A DNA stretch of 31,829 bases from CAZCEC01 sp964497615 (GTDB lineage Bacteria > Chloroflexota > Anaerolineae > Anaerolineales > UBA6663), in contig CAZCEC010000072.1 in assembly GCA_964497615.1 (NCBI GenBank), positions 1-31,829 of the forward strand. The letters run 5' to 3'. This document shows positions 1 through 7,106 of the stretch, piece after piece. The notes under the pieces were generated by a model. The model was not told the DNA's origin and did not search any database. It saw nothing but the letters and a program-made list of their open reading frames with translations. A program made the position numbers and the translations under genes. Positions within the stretch are counted from its first letter, which is position 1. Each line of letters begins with the position of its first letter.

Positions 1-393
1 CAGGGTCTCGAACCCATAGCGCAGCATGGCCCGCACCGCCTCCGCCCCCAGCCCCTGCCCCCAATAGGCCCGCGCCAGATCGTAACCCGCCTCCGCCCGC
101 CGGTGATGGCGGCTCCAATCGCCCAGCCCCACCAGCCCGATCACCGGCCCCTCCGGCCGCAGCGCCGCCGCCCAGATCAGCCGCCGCCCCTCGGCCACGC
201 CCGCCCGCAGGTGCTCGATAAAGGCCGTCACCTCGTCCACCGACGTCATCACCTCGTCGTTGAACATCTGCACTTCCGGGTCGCCGCGGAAGATCAGCAC
301 GTCGGCCGCGTCGCTGGGGCGCGGGTCGCGCAGCACCAGCCGCTCGGTCGTTAAGATAGGGAAGTCCGCCCAGTCGTAGTTGTTCTCCGTCAT
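1..393 (-). CDS. GNAT acetyltransferase, RimJ/RimL-like (C-terminus cut off by window)
   Basis: 131 codons are visible from an ATG at 393; the gene runs off the left edge. The N-terminus has the family motif TERLVLR (about residues 16-22). The acetyl-CoA pyrophosphate loop reads YWGQGLGAEA (about 110-119), the usual form in ribosomal-protein and small-molecule N-acetyltransferases of the RimJ/RimL group. Such enzymes transfer acetyl from acetyl-CoA to an amino group in the cytosol; the substrate cannot be predicted. The ATG overlaps the TGA of the upstream propeller gene by four bases (ATGA at 390-393), so the two are probably translationally coupled and belong to the toxin-antitoxin-led operon that starts near 1849. 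What is seen is a clear GNAT family match; operon membership is inferred from spacing. Confidence 0.88.
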   Translation of the reverse strand, partial: MTENNYDWADFPILTTERLVLRDPRPSDAADVLIFRGDPEVQMFNDEVMTSVDEVTAFIEHLRAGVAEGRRLIWAAALRPEGPVIGLVGLGDWSRHHRRAEAGYDLARAYWGQGLGAEAVRAMLRYGFETL

Positions 394-1229
394 GCGCCCT
401 CGGGTTCGTGGCCTGTCAATTGGGTCAGCCCGGTCCCATCTGCCTGGATCACGTAAATCTGGTGCGTCCCGCCCGCATCCGACGAGAACGCGAGGCGCGC
501 CCCGTCCGGCGACCAGACCGGCCCGTGCTCGGCGCCAGGCGTCGGGGTGTGGGTCAGGCGGCGCGCCTGGCCGCCGTCCGCGTCCATCACGTACACGTTG
601 TGGTGGCCGTCCCGGTCGCTGGTGAACGCGATGCGCGTCTCATCCGGCGACCAGGCCGGCGCGGTGTCGTCCGACCCGGTCTCGGCCACGCGCCGCCAGT
701 CGCTGCCGTCCGCGCGCAGGGTGTATATCTGGTTCCGGCCGGTGCGGTCGGAGAAGCACAGCAGCCGCCGGCCGTCGTTCGACCAGGTGGGCACCTGATC
801 GTTGGCCTCGCCGGGGGTGATCGTGCGCAGGTCCGTCCCGTCCGCCCGCATCACGCACAGCCGCCACTTGTTCCCGTCCTCCCAGTCGTTGCTCTCCCGC
901 CACTGGAAGACGATGTCGCGCTCATCCGGCGAATAGACCGGCACCCCCGCGAAGCCCGCCAGATGCGTGAGTTGGACGACGTTCGCGCCGTCGGCGTCCA
1001 TGACGTAGATATTGGTGTCCACGCCGTTGGCGCGCGGCGACTGGAACACAATCCGCCGCCCATCGCGCGAGAAGCAGGGGTGCGCGTCGCGGCCTGGGGC
1101 ATGCGTCAGCCGCACGGCCCCGGCGCCATCGGCCTGCATCACGTAAACTTCGGGGTCGCCGTCGCGGTCGGAGACAAAGGCGATGCGCCGCCCGTCGGCG
1201 GACCAGCGGGGAAAGAGGTTGTTTGACAC
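390..1229 (-). CDS. TolB-like six-bladed beta-propeller protein, cytosolic
   Basis: A 279-residue protein made almost wholly of six PD40 repeats. Each carries a core such as WSPDGARLAFSSD followed by a short strand ending in IYVM/IYVI (roughly residues 5-35, 48-80, 92-130, 143-172, 186-215 and 232-262). Six complete blades make a closed TolB-type propeller, so the gene looks intact. There is no signal peptide or membrane segment, unlike TolB of the Tol-Pal system, and no tol genes lie nearby. The start is a GTG at 1229 that directly abuts the TAG stop of the antitoxin (1230-1232); the end overlaps the acetyltransferase start by four bases. Its role is unknown; these propellers usually bind proteins or ligands. 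The position inside a toxin-antitoxin operon is unusual. Confidence 0.85.
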   Translation of the reverse strand: MSNNLFPRWSADGRRIAFVSDRDGDPEVYVMQADGAGAVRLTHAPGRDAHPCFSRDGRRIVFQSPRANGVDTNIYVMDADGANVVQLTHLAGFAGVPVYSPDERDIVFQWRESNDWEDGNKWRLCVMRADGTDLRTITPGEANDQVPTWSNDGRRLLCFSDRTGRNQIYTLRADGSDWRRVAETGSDDTAPAWSPDETRIAFTSDRDGHHNVYVMDADGGQARRLTHTPTPGAEHGPVWSPDGARLAFSSDAGGTHQIYVIQADGTGLTQLTGHEPEGA

Positions 1230-1520
1230 CTAAGGTTTTGGCAGCTCTGGCGGACCTTCGGTTGATTCCTCAAGCATCTGCCAGAATTCGTCGTGCTCGA
1301 TGCCTTGGCCGGCCTCGATTTGCTTCTCTGCTTGCCGAAGAATACGCTGCAGCTTCGGAGAGTAGGCCAGCAGAATCCGCTCCAGCTCTTCTTCGTCGTG
1401 CAGCGACAGCAGCACTGCCACTGGCTTACCATTCTTAGTGACCACGACCGGCCCGGTTTCGCTGGCCTTGATGTAGCCGCTGAGCTTCGCTTTGACGTCA
1501 GCCACCGATGCGATCTTCAT
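1230..1520 (-). CDS. Type II antitoxin, Phd/YefM family
   Basis: A 96-residue protein with the classic Phd/YefM N-terminal fold: MKIASVADVKAKLSGYI, then GPVVVTKNGKPVAVLLS (about residues 24-40). This domain dimerises, binds the operon's own operator and is followed by a C-terminal tail that wraps the toxin. The tail here (about 45-96) is acidic and somewhat long for the family. The ATG at 1520 overlaps the toxin stop by four bases, giving a toxin-first order. The stop codon touches the start of the downstream TolB-like gene with no gap. By family knowledge the toxin-antitoxin complex represses its own promoter, which fits the palindrome at 1852-1869. Confidence 0.93.
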   Translation of the reverse strand: MKIASVADVKAKLSGYIKASETGPVVVTKNGKPVAVLLSLHDEEELERILLAYSPKLQRILRQAEKQIEAGQGIEHDEFWQMLEESTEGPPELPKP

Positions 1521-1849
1521 AATTCAATCTCCTCACGTCCGATCACCAATCGTTCACCGATTTTCTGTCCGATCGCCAGGATAAGCACTTGTTGCGCTTC
1601 TCGATTCACGCGATACAGGACGCGAAATCGATTCAGCGGTCCAAAGCGAATCTCCCAGGTTGCCTGTGTTTCACCAAATATCAATGGCCGCTTCAGCGGC
1701 TTGCGATTGCGCGTCCTAACATCCGGCTCGTGGCGCAGTTGCACTTCTATGGTTTGGCGAATGAGTTGGAAGTGCTTTGCCTCGATAGCCCGCAGATGAT
1801 CCTTTGTGATGGGCGCATAAATCAGTCGAAAGCCAGCCGCTGACATCAT
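1517..1849 (-). CDS. Type II toxin, RelE/ParE superfamily
   Basis: About 110 residues. The start is ATG at 1849 or the adjacent ATG at 1846; the reading frame stays open up to 1954 but those codons lie upstream of the promoter and are rejected. The sequence has the RelE/ParE pattern: an N-terminal strand FRLIYAP, two helices, a KPLKRP segment, then WEIRFGPLNRFRVLYRV and a final strand VLILAIGQK. Family members are either ribosome-dependent mRNA endonucleases or gyrase inhibitors; the basic strand with repeated Arg suggests the mRNase type, but this is not proven. The gene is the first of a four-gene operon. Base composition is visibly less GC-rich than the neighbours, consistent with lateral transfer. 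No SD precedes the start; see the promoter entry. Confidence 0.9.
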   Translation of the reverse strand: MMSAAGFRLIYAPITKDHLRAIEAKHFQLIRQTIEVQLRHEPDVRTRNRKPLKRPLIFGETQATWEIRFGPLNRFRVLYRVNREAQQVLILAIGQKIGERLVIGREEIEL

Positions 1850-1851
1850 GT

Positions 1852-1887
1852 TGACTATAATTATAGTCAGAAATTGCGCCGGGTCAA
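1852..1887 (-). promoter_or_regulatory. Toxin-antitoxin promoter with palindromic operator
   Basis: Reading the minus strand there is a -35 TTGACC (1887-1882), a 16-base spacer and a perfect -10 TATAAT (1865-1860). The -10 sits inside the perfect 18-base palindrome TGACTATAATTATAGTCA (1852-1869), which is the likely operator for the antitoxin or toxin-antitoxin complex. Only ten bases separate the -10 from the ATG at 1849, so the transcript would begin within about three bases of the start codon. That leaves no room for an SD, so initiation would be leaderless or nearly so. Confidence 0.85.
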
Positions 1888-1910
1888 TTCGGGAAGGCGC
1901 TGATGACTTA

Positions 1911-3419
1911 TTAGGCTGCGGCGGCCCGGTCGCGGCCCGCCGCTTTGGCCGCATACAGCGCCTGGTCCGCGCAGCGCAGCAGTTGATCCACGTCCGCGCT
2001 GGCCTCGTCCAGGCTCGCCACCCCGATGCTGGCCGTGATGTTCAGGCGCTCGTCGCCCACCGGCACAGCCACCGCCCGGATGGCCGCCCGGATGCGCCCG
2101 GCCAGCGCCAGCCCGCCCTCCTCGTTGGTCTCGGGCGCCAGCACCACAAACTCCTCGCCCCCGTAGCGCGCCAGCCGGTCCGACACCCGCACCACGCCCG
2201 CCGCCGCCGCCGCGGCCTGCGCCAGCACCTGATCGCCCATCTGGTGCCCGTAGCGGTCGTTGATGTCCTTGAAGTGATCCAGGTCCAGCAGCAGCAGCGC
2301 TAACGGATGCCCATATCGCTTACTGCGCGCCACCTCGCCGCGCGCGAACTCGAAGAACGCCCGCCGGTTCAGCAACCCCGTCAGCGGGTCGGTCAGCGCC
2401 AGGTGCTCCAACCGGGTGTTGGCGGCAGTCAACTCGGCGGTGCGCTCCGCCACCCGCGCCTCCAGCGCCGTGTTCAGCTCATTCAGGCGCTGGTTGGCGG
2501 CCTCCAGCGCGCGCTGCTGCCCGCGCACCTGGTCCAGCAGCGCCGCCACCCCCAGCCCCATCACGCTCAGGATGAACAGGAACTCCTGCGCCTGGATGAC
2601 GGCCTCGCGCGGCGGCAGCGGGCCAAAGGGGTCGCGCCCGCGCGCCAGCAGCGCCACCGTCAGCAGGCTGGCCGCCGCCACGCTCACCGCCGTCCAGCGC
2701 CCCCCCAGCCGCGCCGCCAGGTAGAGCACGAACGGCAGCAGGATCAGCGGGCCGGCGTGCATCCCCAGCACGATGCCGTCGCTGGCGGTGAGCAGCAGGC
2801 CCACCGCCGCCGCCGCCCCGGCCAGCGCCAGGCCATCGGCCGGGCGCCAGCCCCCCGCCGGCCGCAGCGGCCAGGCTGTGCGCGGCCACAGGATCAGCCA
2901 CAGTGGGGTGAACACCATCAGCCCCAGGGCATCGCCAAACCACCAGATGCGCATGAACTCCAGGTAAGTCGTGGCGCCGCCGCGGAAGGCGGTGTAGATG
3001 AGGGCGCCACCCAGCGCCGCCGCGAGACTCGCCAGCACCGGCCCGGCTGCGGCGAACTTGAACACCTCCGCCACCGTCACAAAGCGCTGGTCGAACCGCC
3101 AGCGGCGCAGCAGGCCAAAGGCAATCGTCGCCTCGGCCACGTTCACCAGGCCAAAGAGCAGCGCCTCCGCCAGGCTGAAGGCGGGCAGGTCCGCCGCCAC
3201 TTCCGCCGCCAGCGCCAGCCCGCCCAGGAGGAAGTAATCGCGCCCGTTCAGCAGCAGCAGCGCCGCCAGCAGCACGCTGTTCGGCGGCCACAGGATCGCG
3301 ATGCCCTCCGGCATCACCGTCAGCGTGACGCCCAGCCGCGCGCCCAGGTAATACAGGACCGGCGTCAGGCCGATGACGATGAGACGGGGCGAGCGCAGAT
3401 TCCGGGCGAGGGTGGTCAT
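1911..3419 (-). CDS. Membrane diguanylate cyclase, MASE1-GGDEF
   Basis: 502 residues. Residues about 12-290 form a set of roughly eight hydrophobic helices of the MASE1 sensor type (for example GIAILWPPNSVLLAALLLL near 39-57 and a conserved RIWWFGDALG near 157-166). A coiled-coil linker follows (about 298-336). A GGDEF domain then starts at LTDPLTGLLNRRAF (342-355). The active loop is GGEEF (420-424), competent for cyclic-di-GMP synthesis, and RVSD (411-414) lies five residues before it as a canonical RxxD inhibitory I-site, so product inhibition is expected. The enzyme makes c-di-GMP from two GTP at the inner membrane face in response to an unknown membrane signal. No EAL partner is visible nearby. 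A possible -10 (TATACT, 3459-3454) lies upstream without a convincing -35. Confidence 0.95.
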   Translation of the reverse strand: MTTLARNLRSPRLIVIGLTPVLYYLGARLGVTLTVMPEGIAILWPPNSVLLAALLLLNGRDYFLLGGLALAAEVAADLPAFSLAEALLFGLVNVAEATIAFGLLRRWRFDQRFVTVAEVFKFAAAGPVLASLAAALGGALIYTAFRGGATTYLEFMRIWWFGDALGLMVFTPLWLILWPRTAWPLRPAGGWRPADGLALAGAAAAVGLLLTASDGIVLGMHAGPLILLPFVLYLAARLGGRWTAVSVAAASLLTVALLARGRDPFGPLPPREAVIQAQEFLFILSVMGLGVAALLDQVRGQQRALEAANQRLNELNTALEARVAERTAELTAANTRLEHLALTDPLTGLLNRRAFFEFARGEVARSKRYGHPLALLLLDLDHFKDINDRYGHQMGDQVLAQAAAAAAGVVRVSDRLARYGGEEFVVLAPETNEEGGLALAGRIRAAIRAVAVPVGDERLNITASIGVASLDEASADVDQLLRCADQALYAAKAAGRDRAAAA

Positions 3420-3514
3420 GGAGTGCCAGCAGACGGCCAGCCAACCGCGCGGAAGTATAGTCCAGATGCCGGTCGGTGGGGCCGGGCGGCGAGGGCGCGC
3501 CGCCGCGACCGCGC

Positions 3515-4462
3515 CTAGCCCGCAGGCGATGGAGCCGCGATGTCCTTGCGGAACATCACTACCTGGCGCTCCACCTGGAACCCGGCCGCCGTGTACAGGT
3601 GGAAGGCGGCCTCGCGATCATCATCCGTCTGCACAAACACCTGCTCCGCGCCGTGCGCGTGCAGCCGCCGCACCCCCTCCGATAGGAGGGCACGGCCCAG
3701 CCCCAGCTTCTGGTAATCCGCGTGGACCCCCATCGGCTCGATCTGGCCGCTGGCCGCCGCGGCGGCCCGATCGAGCCAGCCCACGCAGAAGCCCGCCAGC
3801 CGCCCGCCGGGCGCCACCGCCACCAGGTCTAGGCCGGGCACGTATTCGGGGCGGCGCAGGGTCCGGGCGCGCCACGCTGTTGTCATGTTCTTGCTCTCGA
3901 ACACGGCCTGGTGCAGTTCCACATACGCCTCAACTTCTTCCTCGCCCGCCAGCGGCCGGATCGCAAAGCCCTCCGGCAGGGGCGCAGCCTCCGGCGGCGG
4001 CCCGGCGCGCCGCAGCCGTACCTGCGACCAGGCGTTCTCCCCGCTATCCGCCACCGAATAATAGCCCGCCGTTTCGAGCGTCTGCCGCCGCGCTTCGTCC
4101 CCGGCGAAGGCGCTGGCAAACCAGGTGGGGCGGCCGTAGGCCGTGTCCAGCGCGCGCCGCGCCCGCTCAGCGGCCCAGGCCAGCACCCGCGCTGCCAGCC
4201 CCGAGTCCGCTTCCGGATGGATGACATAGTCCAGCGACCAGAACGGGGTTTGCAGGACGGCCCAGGCGGCCAGCCGCCCATCGGGCCCGGCCCACACCCC
4301 GACATTGTCCGGCTCATCCAGCGCCCAGGAACTAAAACGGTAGGGCAGGTCCGCCACGTGCACCGCCCCGCTGGCGCGCGCCAGCGCCGCCATTGCGGTC
4401 AGGTCAGGCTCACCCGCCCAGGGCCGGCGTTCGACGGCGGTGCTTATGGGCCAGCCCCCCAC
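3515..4462 (-). CDS. GNAT acetyltransferase with two tandem GNAT-like domains
   Basis: 315 residues. The C-terminal half (about 165-308) is a well-formed GNAT domain: FAIRPLAGEEEVEAYVELH, a central GRLAGFCVGW strand, the acetyl-CoA loop GVHADYQKLGLGRALL and a last helix ending LYTAAGFQ. The N-terminal half (about 1-150) looks like a degenerate GNAT repeat with no clear CoA loop, as in mycothiol-synthase-like tandem proteins. Function is acetyl transfer to an unknown amine. The start is uncertain: GTG at 4462 overlaps the nitroreductase gene by 19 bases; an ATG at 4393 is the main alternative but would remove part of the first repeat. The overlap suggests one operon with the nitroreductase. 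Confidence 0.83.
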   Translation of the reverse strand: MGGWPISTAVERRPWAGEPDLTAMAALARASGAVHVADLPYRFSSWALDEPDNVGVWAGPDGRLAAWAVLQTPFWSLDYVIHPEADSGLAARVLAWAAERARRALDTAYGRPTWFASAFAGDEARRQTLETAGYYSVADSGENAWSQVRLRRAGPPPEAAPLPEGFAIRPLAGEEEVEAYVELHQAVFESKNMTTAWRARTLRRPEYVPGLDLVAVAPGGRLAGFCVGWLDRAAAAASGQIEPMGVHADYQKLGLGRALLSEGVRRLHAHGAEQVFVQTDDDREAAFHLYTAAGFQVERQVVMFRKDIAAPSPAG

Positions 4463-5046
4463 TGCTCACGGTGCACGTAGTCCGGCTGCGGCTTGCGCCC
4501 GCGCTTGAGCGACGGGGAGCGTTTGTCCGGCGCGCCATGGCCGATGGGGATGACGCCCATCGGCGTCACCTCGGCCGGCAGGCCCAGCACGCGCCGGAAC
4601 GCGTCCAGGTCGTGCGCGCCCGCATAGCCTGCCGCCAACCCCTCGTTCACCGCCGCCAGCAACACCAGCATCACCGCGCAGCCGATGTCCATGAACCAGT
4701 ACGGCACCGGCCAGTCGATCTCGGTGCCGTCGTCGCGCAGCTTGTCCGGCTCCTGGTAGCGGCGGTGATAGGCCGCCTCGCTGGTGCAGGGGACGATCAG
4801 CACCGGCGCGCCGGAGATGAAGGGGTCAAAGCCGCCGGCCACATAGTGCGTTTCGCCGCACAGCTCGGCGAGGGCGGCTTTGAGCTCAGGGCGCGTCACC
4901 ACCACGAATGACTGCCCCTGGGTGAAGCCGGCGCTGGGCGCGTGCCGCGCCAGGTCGAGAATCCGGTCCACCACCTCGGGCGGCACCGGCTCCGGCGTAA
5001 AGTGGCGCACCATGCGGCGCTTGAGAACGACCTCGGTGAAGTCCAT
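4444..5046 (-). CDS. Nitroreductase family protein (FMN-dependent)
   Basis: 200 residues from an ATG at 5046, chosen because AAGGAG lies nine bases upstream and because family proteins begin exactly this way (MDFTEVVLKRRMVRHFTPEPV). The N-terminal RR(M)VRxF motif binds the FMN phosphate and HAPSAGFTQGQSFVVV (about 37-52) is the standard flavin-site segment. The C-terminal GVIPIGHGAPDKRSPSLKRGRKP is also typical. Members reduce nitroaromatics, quinones or enones with NAD(P)H as cytosolic homodimers; the natural substrate is unknown. The reading frame is open back to 5184, but the extra residues have no SD and contain a hairpin repeat, so the longer form is rejected. The gene is followed by the tandem GNAT with a 19-base overlap. 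Confidence 0.92.
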   Translation of the reverse strand: MDFTEVVLKRRMVRHFTPEPVPPEVVDRILDLARHAPSAGFTQGQSFVVVTRPELKAALAELCGETHYVAGGFDPFISGAPVLIVPCTSEAAYHRRYQEPDKLRDDGTEIDWPVPYWFMDIGCAVMLVLLAAVNEGLAAGYAGAHDLDAFRRVLGLPAEVTPMGVIPIGHGAPDKRSPSLKRGRKPQPDYVHREQWGAGP

Positions 5047-5081
5047 AGTTGAGTCTCCTTGGGTCTTCCGGCCGCGGCGAT

Positions 5082-5116
5082 AGATTCCTCGGCCCAGGGC
5101 GGGCCTCGGAATGACA
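5082..5116 (-). repeat. Hairpin repeat, TGTCATTCCGAG family, copy 1
   Basis: On the minus strand this reads TGTCATTCCGAGGC, a short loop, then GCCGAGGAATCT. ATTCC pairs with GGAAT and GGC with GCC, separated by a tandem GA/GA mismatch. The same layout recurs at 19398, and in a variant form at 5194 and 25052. It looks like a REP-type element between genes. Confidence 0.8.
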
Positions 5117-5193
5117 GCGCCTACGGAGTTACGCGCCCAGCCGCGCACTGTCAATCCGAGGGGCAGATGCTGCCGCCCGATCATCGAGGCACA

Positions 5194-5259
5194 TTGTCAC
5201 CCCGAGCGCGAATGCAGACAACGCAGACAAACATGCCCCTCCGCGCGCGAGGGGTATCG
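5194..5259 (+). repeat. Hairpin repeat, variant form, copy 2
   Basis: TTGTCACCCCGAGCGCG (5194-5210) is followed 33 bases later by CGCGCGAGGGGTATCG (5244-5259). ACCCC pairs with GGGGT and GCGCG with CGCGC, again around tandem G.A mismatches. The copy at 25052 has ACCTT and AAGGT at the same places, a compensatory change. Together with copy 1 this fills most of the 247-base gap between the nitroreductase and the next gene. Confidence 0.7.
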
Positions 5260-5293
5260 CCGAGGCATCGACGATGAGGCCGGTGAGCGCCCA

Positions 5294-5860
5294 TCACTCG
5301 CCGCGCCCTGCCGCGCGCCCCCGGTGCCCAGCCGCCTGCAACTGCGCGAAGATGCGCGCCAGGTTGCCATTCTGAATGTCGGACACGTCCACCCCATAGG
5401 CGGCGCGGATGCGGTCCAATACCTGCCGCTCGTCCTCGTCATGCGGAAAGTCCCACAAGCTCGATTCGTCCGAGATGAAGCAGGCGTCGAAGTCCATGCC
5501 CAGGATGCGGTCGAAGAAGTCGCGGGCCACCGGCGCATAGCGGTCGATCATCGTCGTGGGCGCAAACTCCAGCGGCACCGGCACGCCCGGCCGCGGGGTG
5601 TCGCCGTGCTCGCGCTGGTAGTCCGCGAACCGCTGGCGTAGGTTGGCCAGCGCCTCGGCCTGCGTGTCGCCCGCGCCAAATAGCTGCGGCCAGTGGATGA
5701 TCTGGGCGTGCCACGCCACCGGCTTCAGGTCGCGCATTCCAGGCGGCGGGCTGGCGGCGGGCAGCCGCCGCACCCGCACGGGGTAGTCGTCCAGCGTCCA
5801 CGCGCCCTTGCGGAACGAGAGCAGGTACTTCCAGCGCGCCAGGAGCTGGTAGCGCCACAC
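5294..5860 (-). CDS. Uncharacterised protein with HicB-like N-terminal segment
   Basis: 188 residues starting at a GTG at 5860, twelve bases after the DinB-like gene's stop; no good SD is seen and an internal ATG at about residue 42 (MRDLKPV) is an alternative. Residues about 45-85 (PVAWHAQIIHWPQLFGAGDTQ, then EALANLRQRFADYQ) resemble the HicB/UPF0150 pattern in which a substrate-like strand is followed by a T-x-E-A-L-x-N helix. The rest contains a conserved-looking segment FDACFISDESSLWDF (about 125-139) and an acidic-polar C-terminus. No catalytic motif or HicA partner is recognised. The family assignment is weak and the function unknown. It is probably co-transcribed with the DinB-like gene. 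Confidence 0.7.
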   Translation of the reverse strand: MWRYQLLARWKYLLSFRKGAWTLDDYPVRVRRLPAASPPPGMRDLKPVAWHAQIIHWPQLFGAGDTQAEALANLRQRFADYQREHGDTPRPGVPVPLEFAPTTMIDRYAPVARDFFDRILGMDFDACFISDESSLWDFPHDEDERQVLDRIRAAYGVDVSDIQNGNLARIFAQLQAAGHRGRAAGRGE

Positions 5861-5872
5861 GACAGCCCGCGG

Positions 5873-6451
5873 CTACGGCCGCTTCTCCGTCGCGGAGCCA
5901 AACCCGGTCTGCAAGCCGGTCAGCACCTCGATCATGCCCAGGTGCCGCGCGTCGTGCAGCATGAACACCAGCAGGTTGAAGCGGCTGCGCTCCACGGCGT
6001 GCTTCAGATCGGCGTCCTCGATGGAGTCCACCTGCGCGTGGCGCGTGTCCAGCAGTTCCAGGAAGGCCTCCACCCTCGCGTACGCCCGCCGCAGATAGTC
6101 CAGCAGTTCGTCCTTGGGCGGGATGGGCAGGCTGGCCGCCACTTCGTCGCTCATGCCGGTGCCCACCCCGGTGTCGGGCGGGAACCCCCACTTTTCGGCC
6201 AGCTTATCTTCATGCCAGATTTGCGTGGCCGCGCCAAAGTCCGGCCCCAGCGCCGGGTAGTGCTCCAGGATGGCGGCCTTGAGGTAGTCGGCCTCGCGCG
6301 CCAGGTGCCACAGGTGAAAGCCGATAGAGGTGCTGTAATTCTCCGGCTTCCAGCGCAATTGGGCGTCATCCAGGCTCTCGGCCTGCTTGAGCACGATCTG
6401 ATGGATGTTCTGGTAGGCGGATAGGATGTCGTAGCTGGCGGGAGCGGGCAT
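5873..6451 (-). CDS. DinB/YfiT-like metal-dependent four-helix protein
   Basis: 192 residues from the ATG at 6451. The two histidine clusters of DinB-like proteins are present: FHLWHLAREADYL (about 45-57) and MLHDARHLGMIEVL (about 164-177). They supply the three-histidine metal site of the four-helix bundle. Members include thiol-transferases of the bacillithiol/mycothiol type and many damage-induced proteins of unknown reaction. Here the protein would be cytosolic, and its substrate cannot be told. It is followed at 12 bases by the HicB-like unknown and stands among other small detoxification-type genes. Confidence 0.85.
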   Translation of the reverse strand: MPAPASYDILSAYQNIHQIVLKQAESLDDAQLRWKPENYSTSIGFHLWHLAREADYLKAAILEHYPALGPDFGAATQIWHEDKLAEKWGFPPDTGVGTGMSDEVAASLPIPPKDELLDYLRRAYARVEAFLELLDTRHAQVDSIEDADLKHAVERSRFNLLVFMLHDARHLGMIEVLTGLQTGFGSATEKRP

Positions 6452-6557
6452 AATCCGTTTGCCTTTCGGGAGCGATATTTACGGGTCTGTGAATATACTC
6501 CTGGCCGCTTGCGAAGGTTTCACGTGCACACCTACCACTTTCCACCGTCTCCCGCCG

Positions 6558-7106
6558 CTACACCCCCACCCTCCGCGCCATGATTACATCCCGCTGCAGG
6601 TCGCTCCCCAGCCGGAAGGTCTGCGCCCCCACAGCCTCAAACCCCCACTTCCGGTAGAAGGCGATGGCGCGCGGGTTGCGCTCCCACACGCCCAGCCAGA
6701 TCGCGTCGCACCCGGCCCGCGCCGCCTCGTCCAGCGCCGCCTGCATCAGCCGCGCCCCCACACCCTGGCCGATCCAGGCCCGCCGCGCATAGATGCGGAC
6801 GATCTCCATCAGCCGCGCGCCGCCGACGGCGGCCGGCCCCGGCCCAAACTTCACCTGGCAAAAGCCCGCCGGCTGGCCCGCCGTCTCGGCGATGATGTAG
6901 CGCACCGCCGGGTCGGCCAGCTCCGCGGCCTGCTTGTCCGGCCCAAACGCGCTGTCCAGGTAGGCGGCCATGTCCTCCGGCGTGTTGTCCGGCCCAAATG
7001 TCTCGGCGAACGTCTCGCGGCCGATCTCGGCCAGGAGGACATTATCGAGCGCGGTGCCATAGCGCAGCGCCAGTCCTGCCGGGTCGGGCGCGTCAGCGGG
7101 CGTCAT
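6558..7106 (-). CDS. GNAT acetyltransferase, PaiA-like
   Basis: 182 residues. The N-terminal LLAEIGRETFAETFGPDNTPEDM (about 28-50) is typical of the PaiA/polyamine N-acetyltransferase group, and the acetyl-CoA loop is YARRAWIGQGVGARLM (about 106-121). The conserved WLGVWERNPRAIAFYRKWGF block follows (about 136-155). Expected activity is acetyl-CoA-dependent acetylation of spermidine-like or other amines in the cytosol. The start codon overlaps the stop of the preceding gene by one base (TAATG at 7108-7104 on the minus strand), so the two are coupled. About 106 bases separate its end from the DinB-like gene, with no clear terminator. Confidence 0.9.
   Translation of the reverse strand: MTPADAPDPAGLALRYGTALDNVLLAEIGRETFAETFGPDNTPEDMAAYLDSAFGPDKQAAELADPAVRYIIAETAGQPAGFCQVKFGPGPAAVGGARLMEIVRIYARRAWIGQGVGARLMQAALDEAARAGCDAIWLGVWERNPRAIAFYRKWGFEAVGAQTFRLGSDLQRDVIMARRVGV

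Noticed and set aside
390..1229. True TolB of a Tol-Pal system
   Set aside because: No signal peptide, no N-terminal TolB domain and no tolQ, tolR, tolA or pal nearby.
1850..1954. Longer start for the RelE-like toxin
   Set aside because: It would place the promoter and operator inside the coding region and overlap the end of the diguanylate cyclase gene.
2307..3518. Long open frame antisense to the diguanylate cyclase
   Set aside because: It is a high-GC shadow; the product is Gln/Arg-rich low complexity with no family, and the opposite strand has clear MASE1 and GGDEF motifs.
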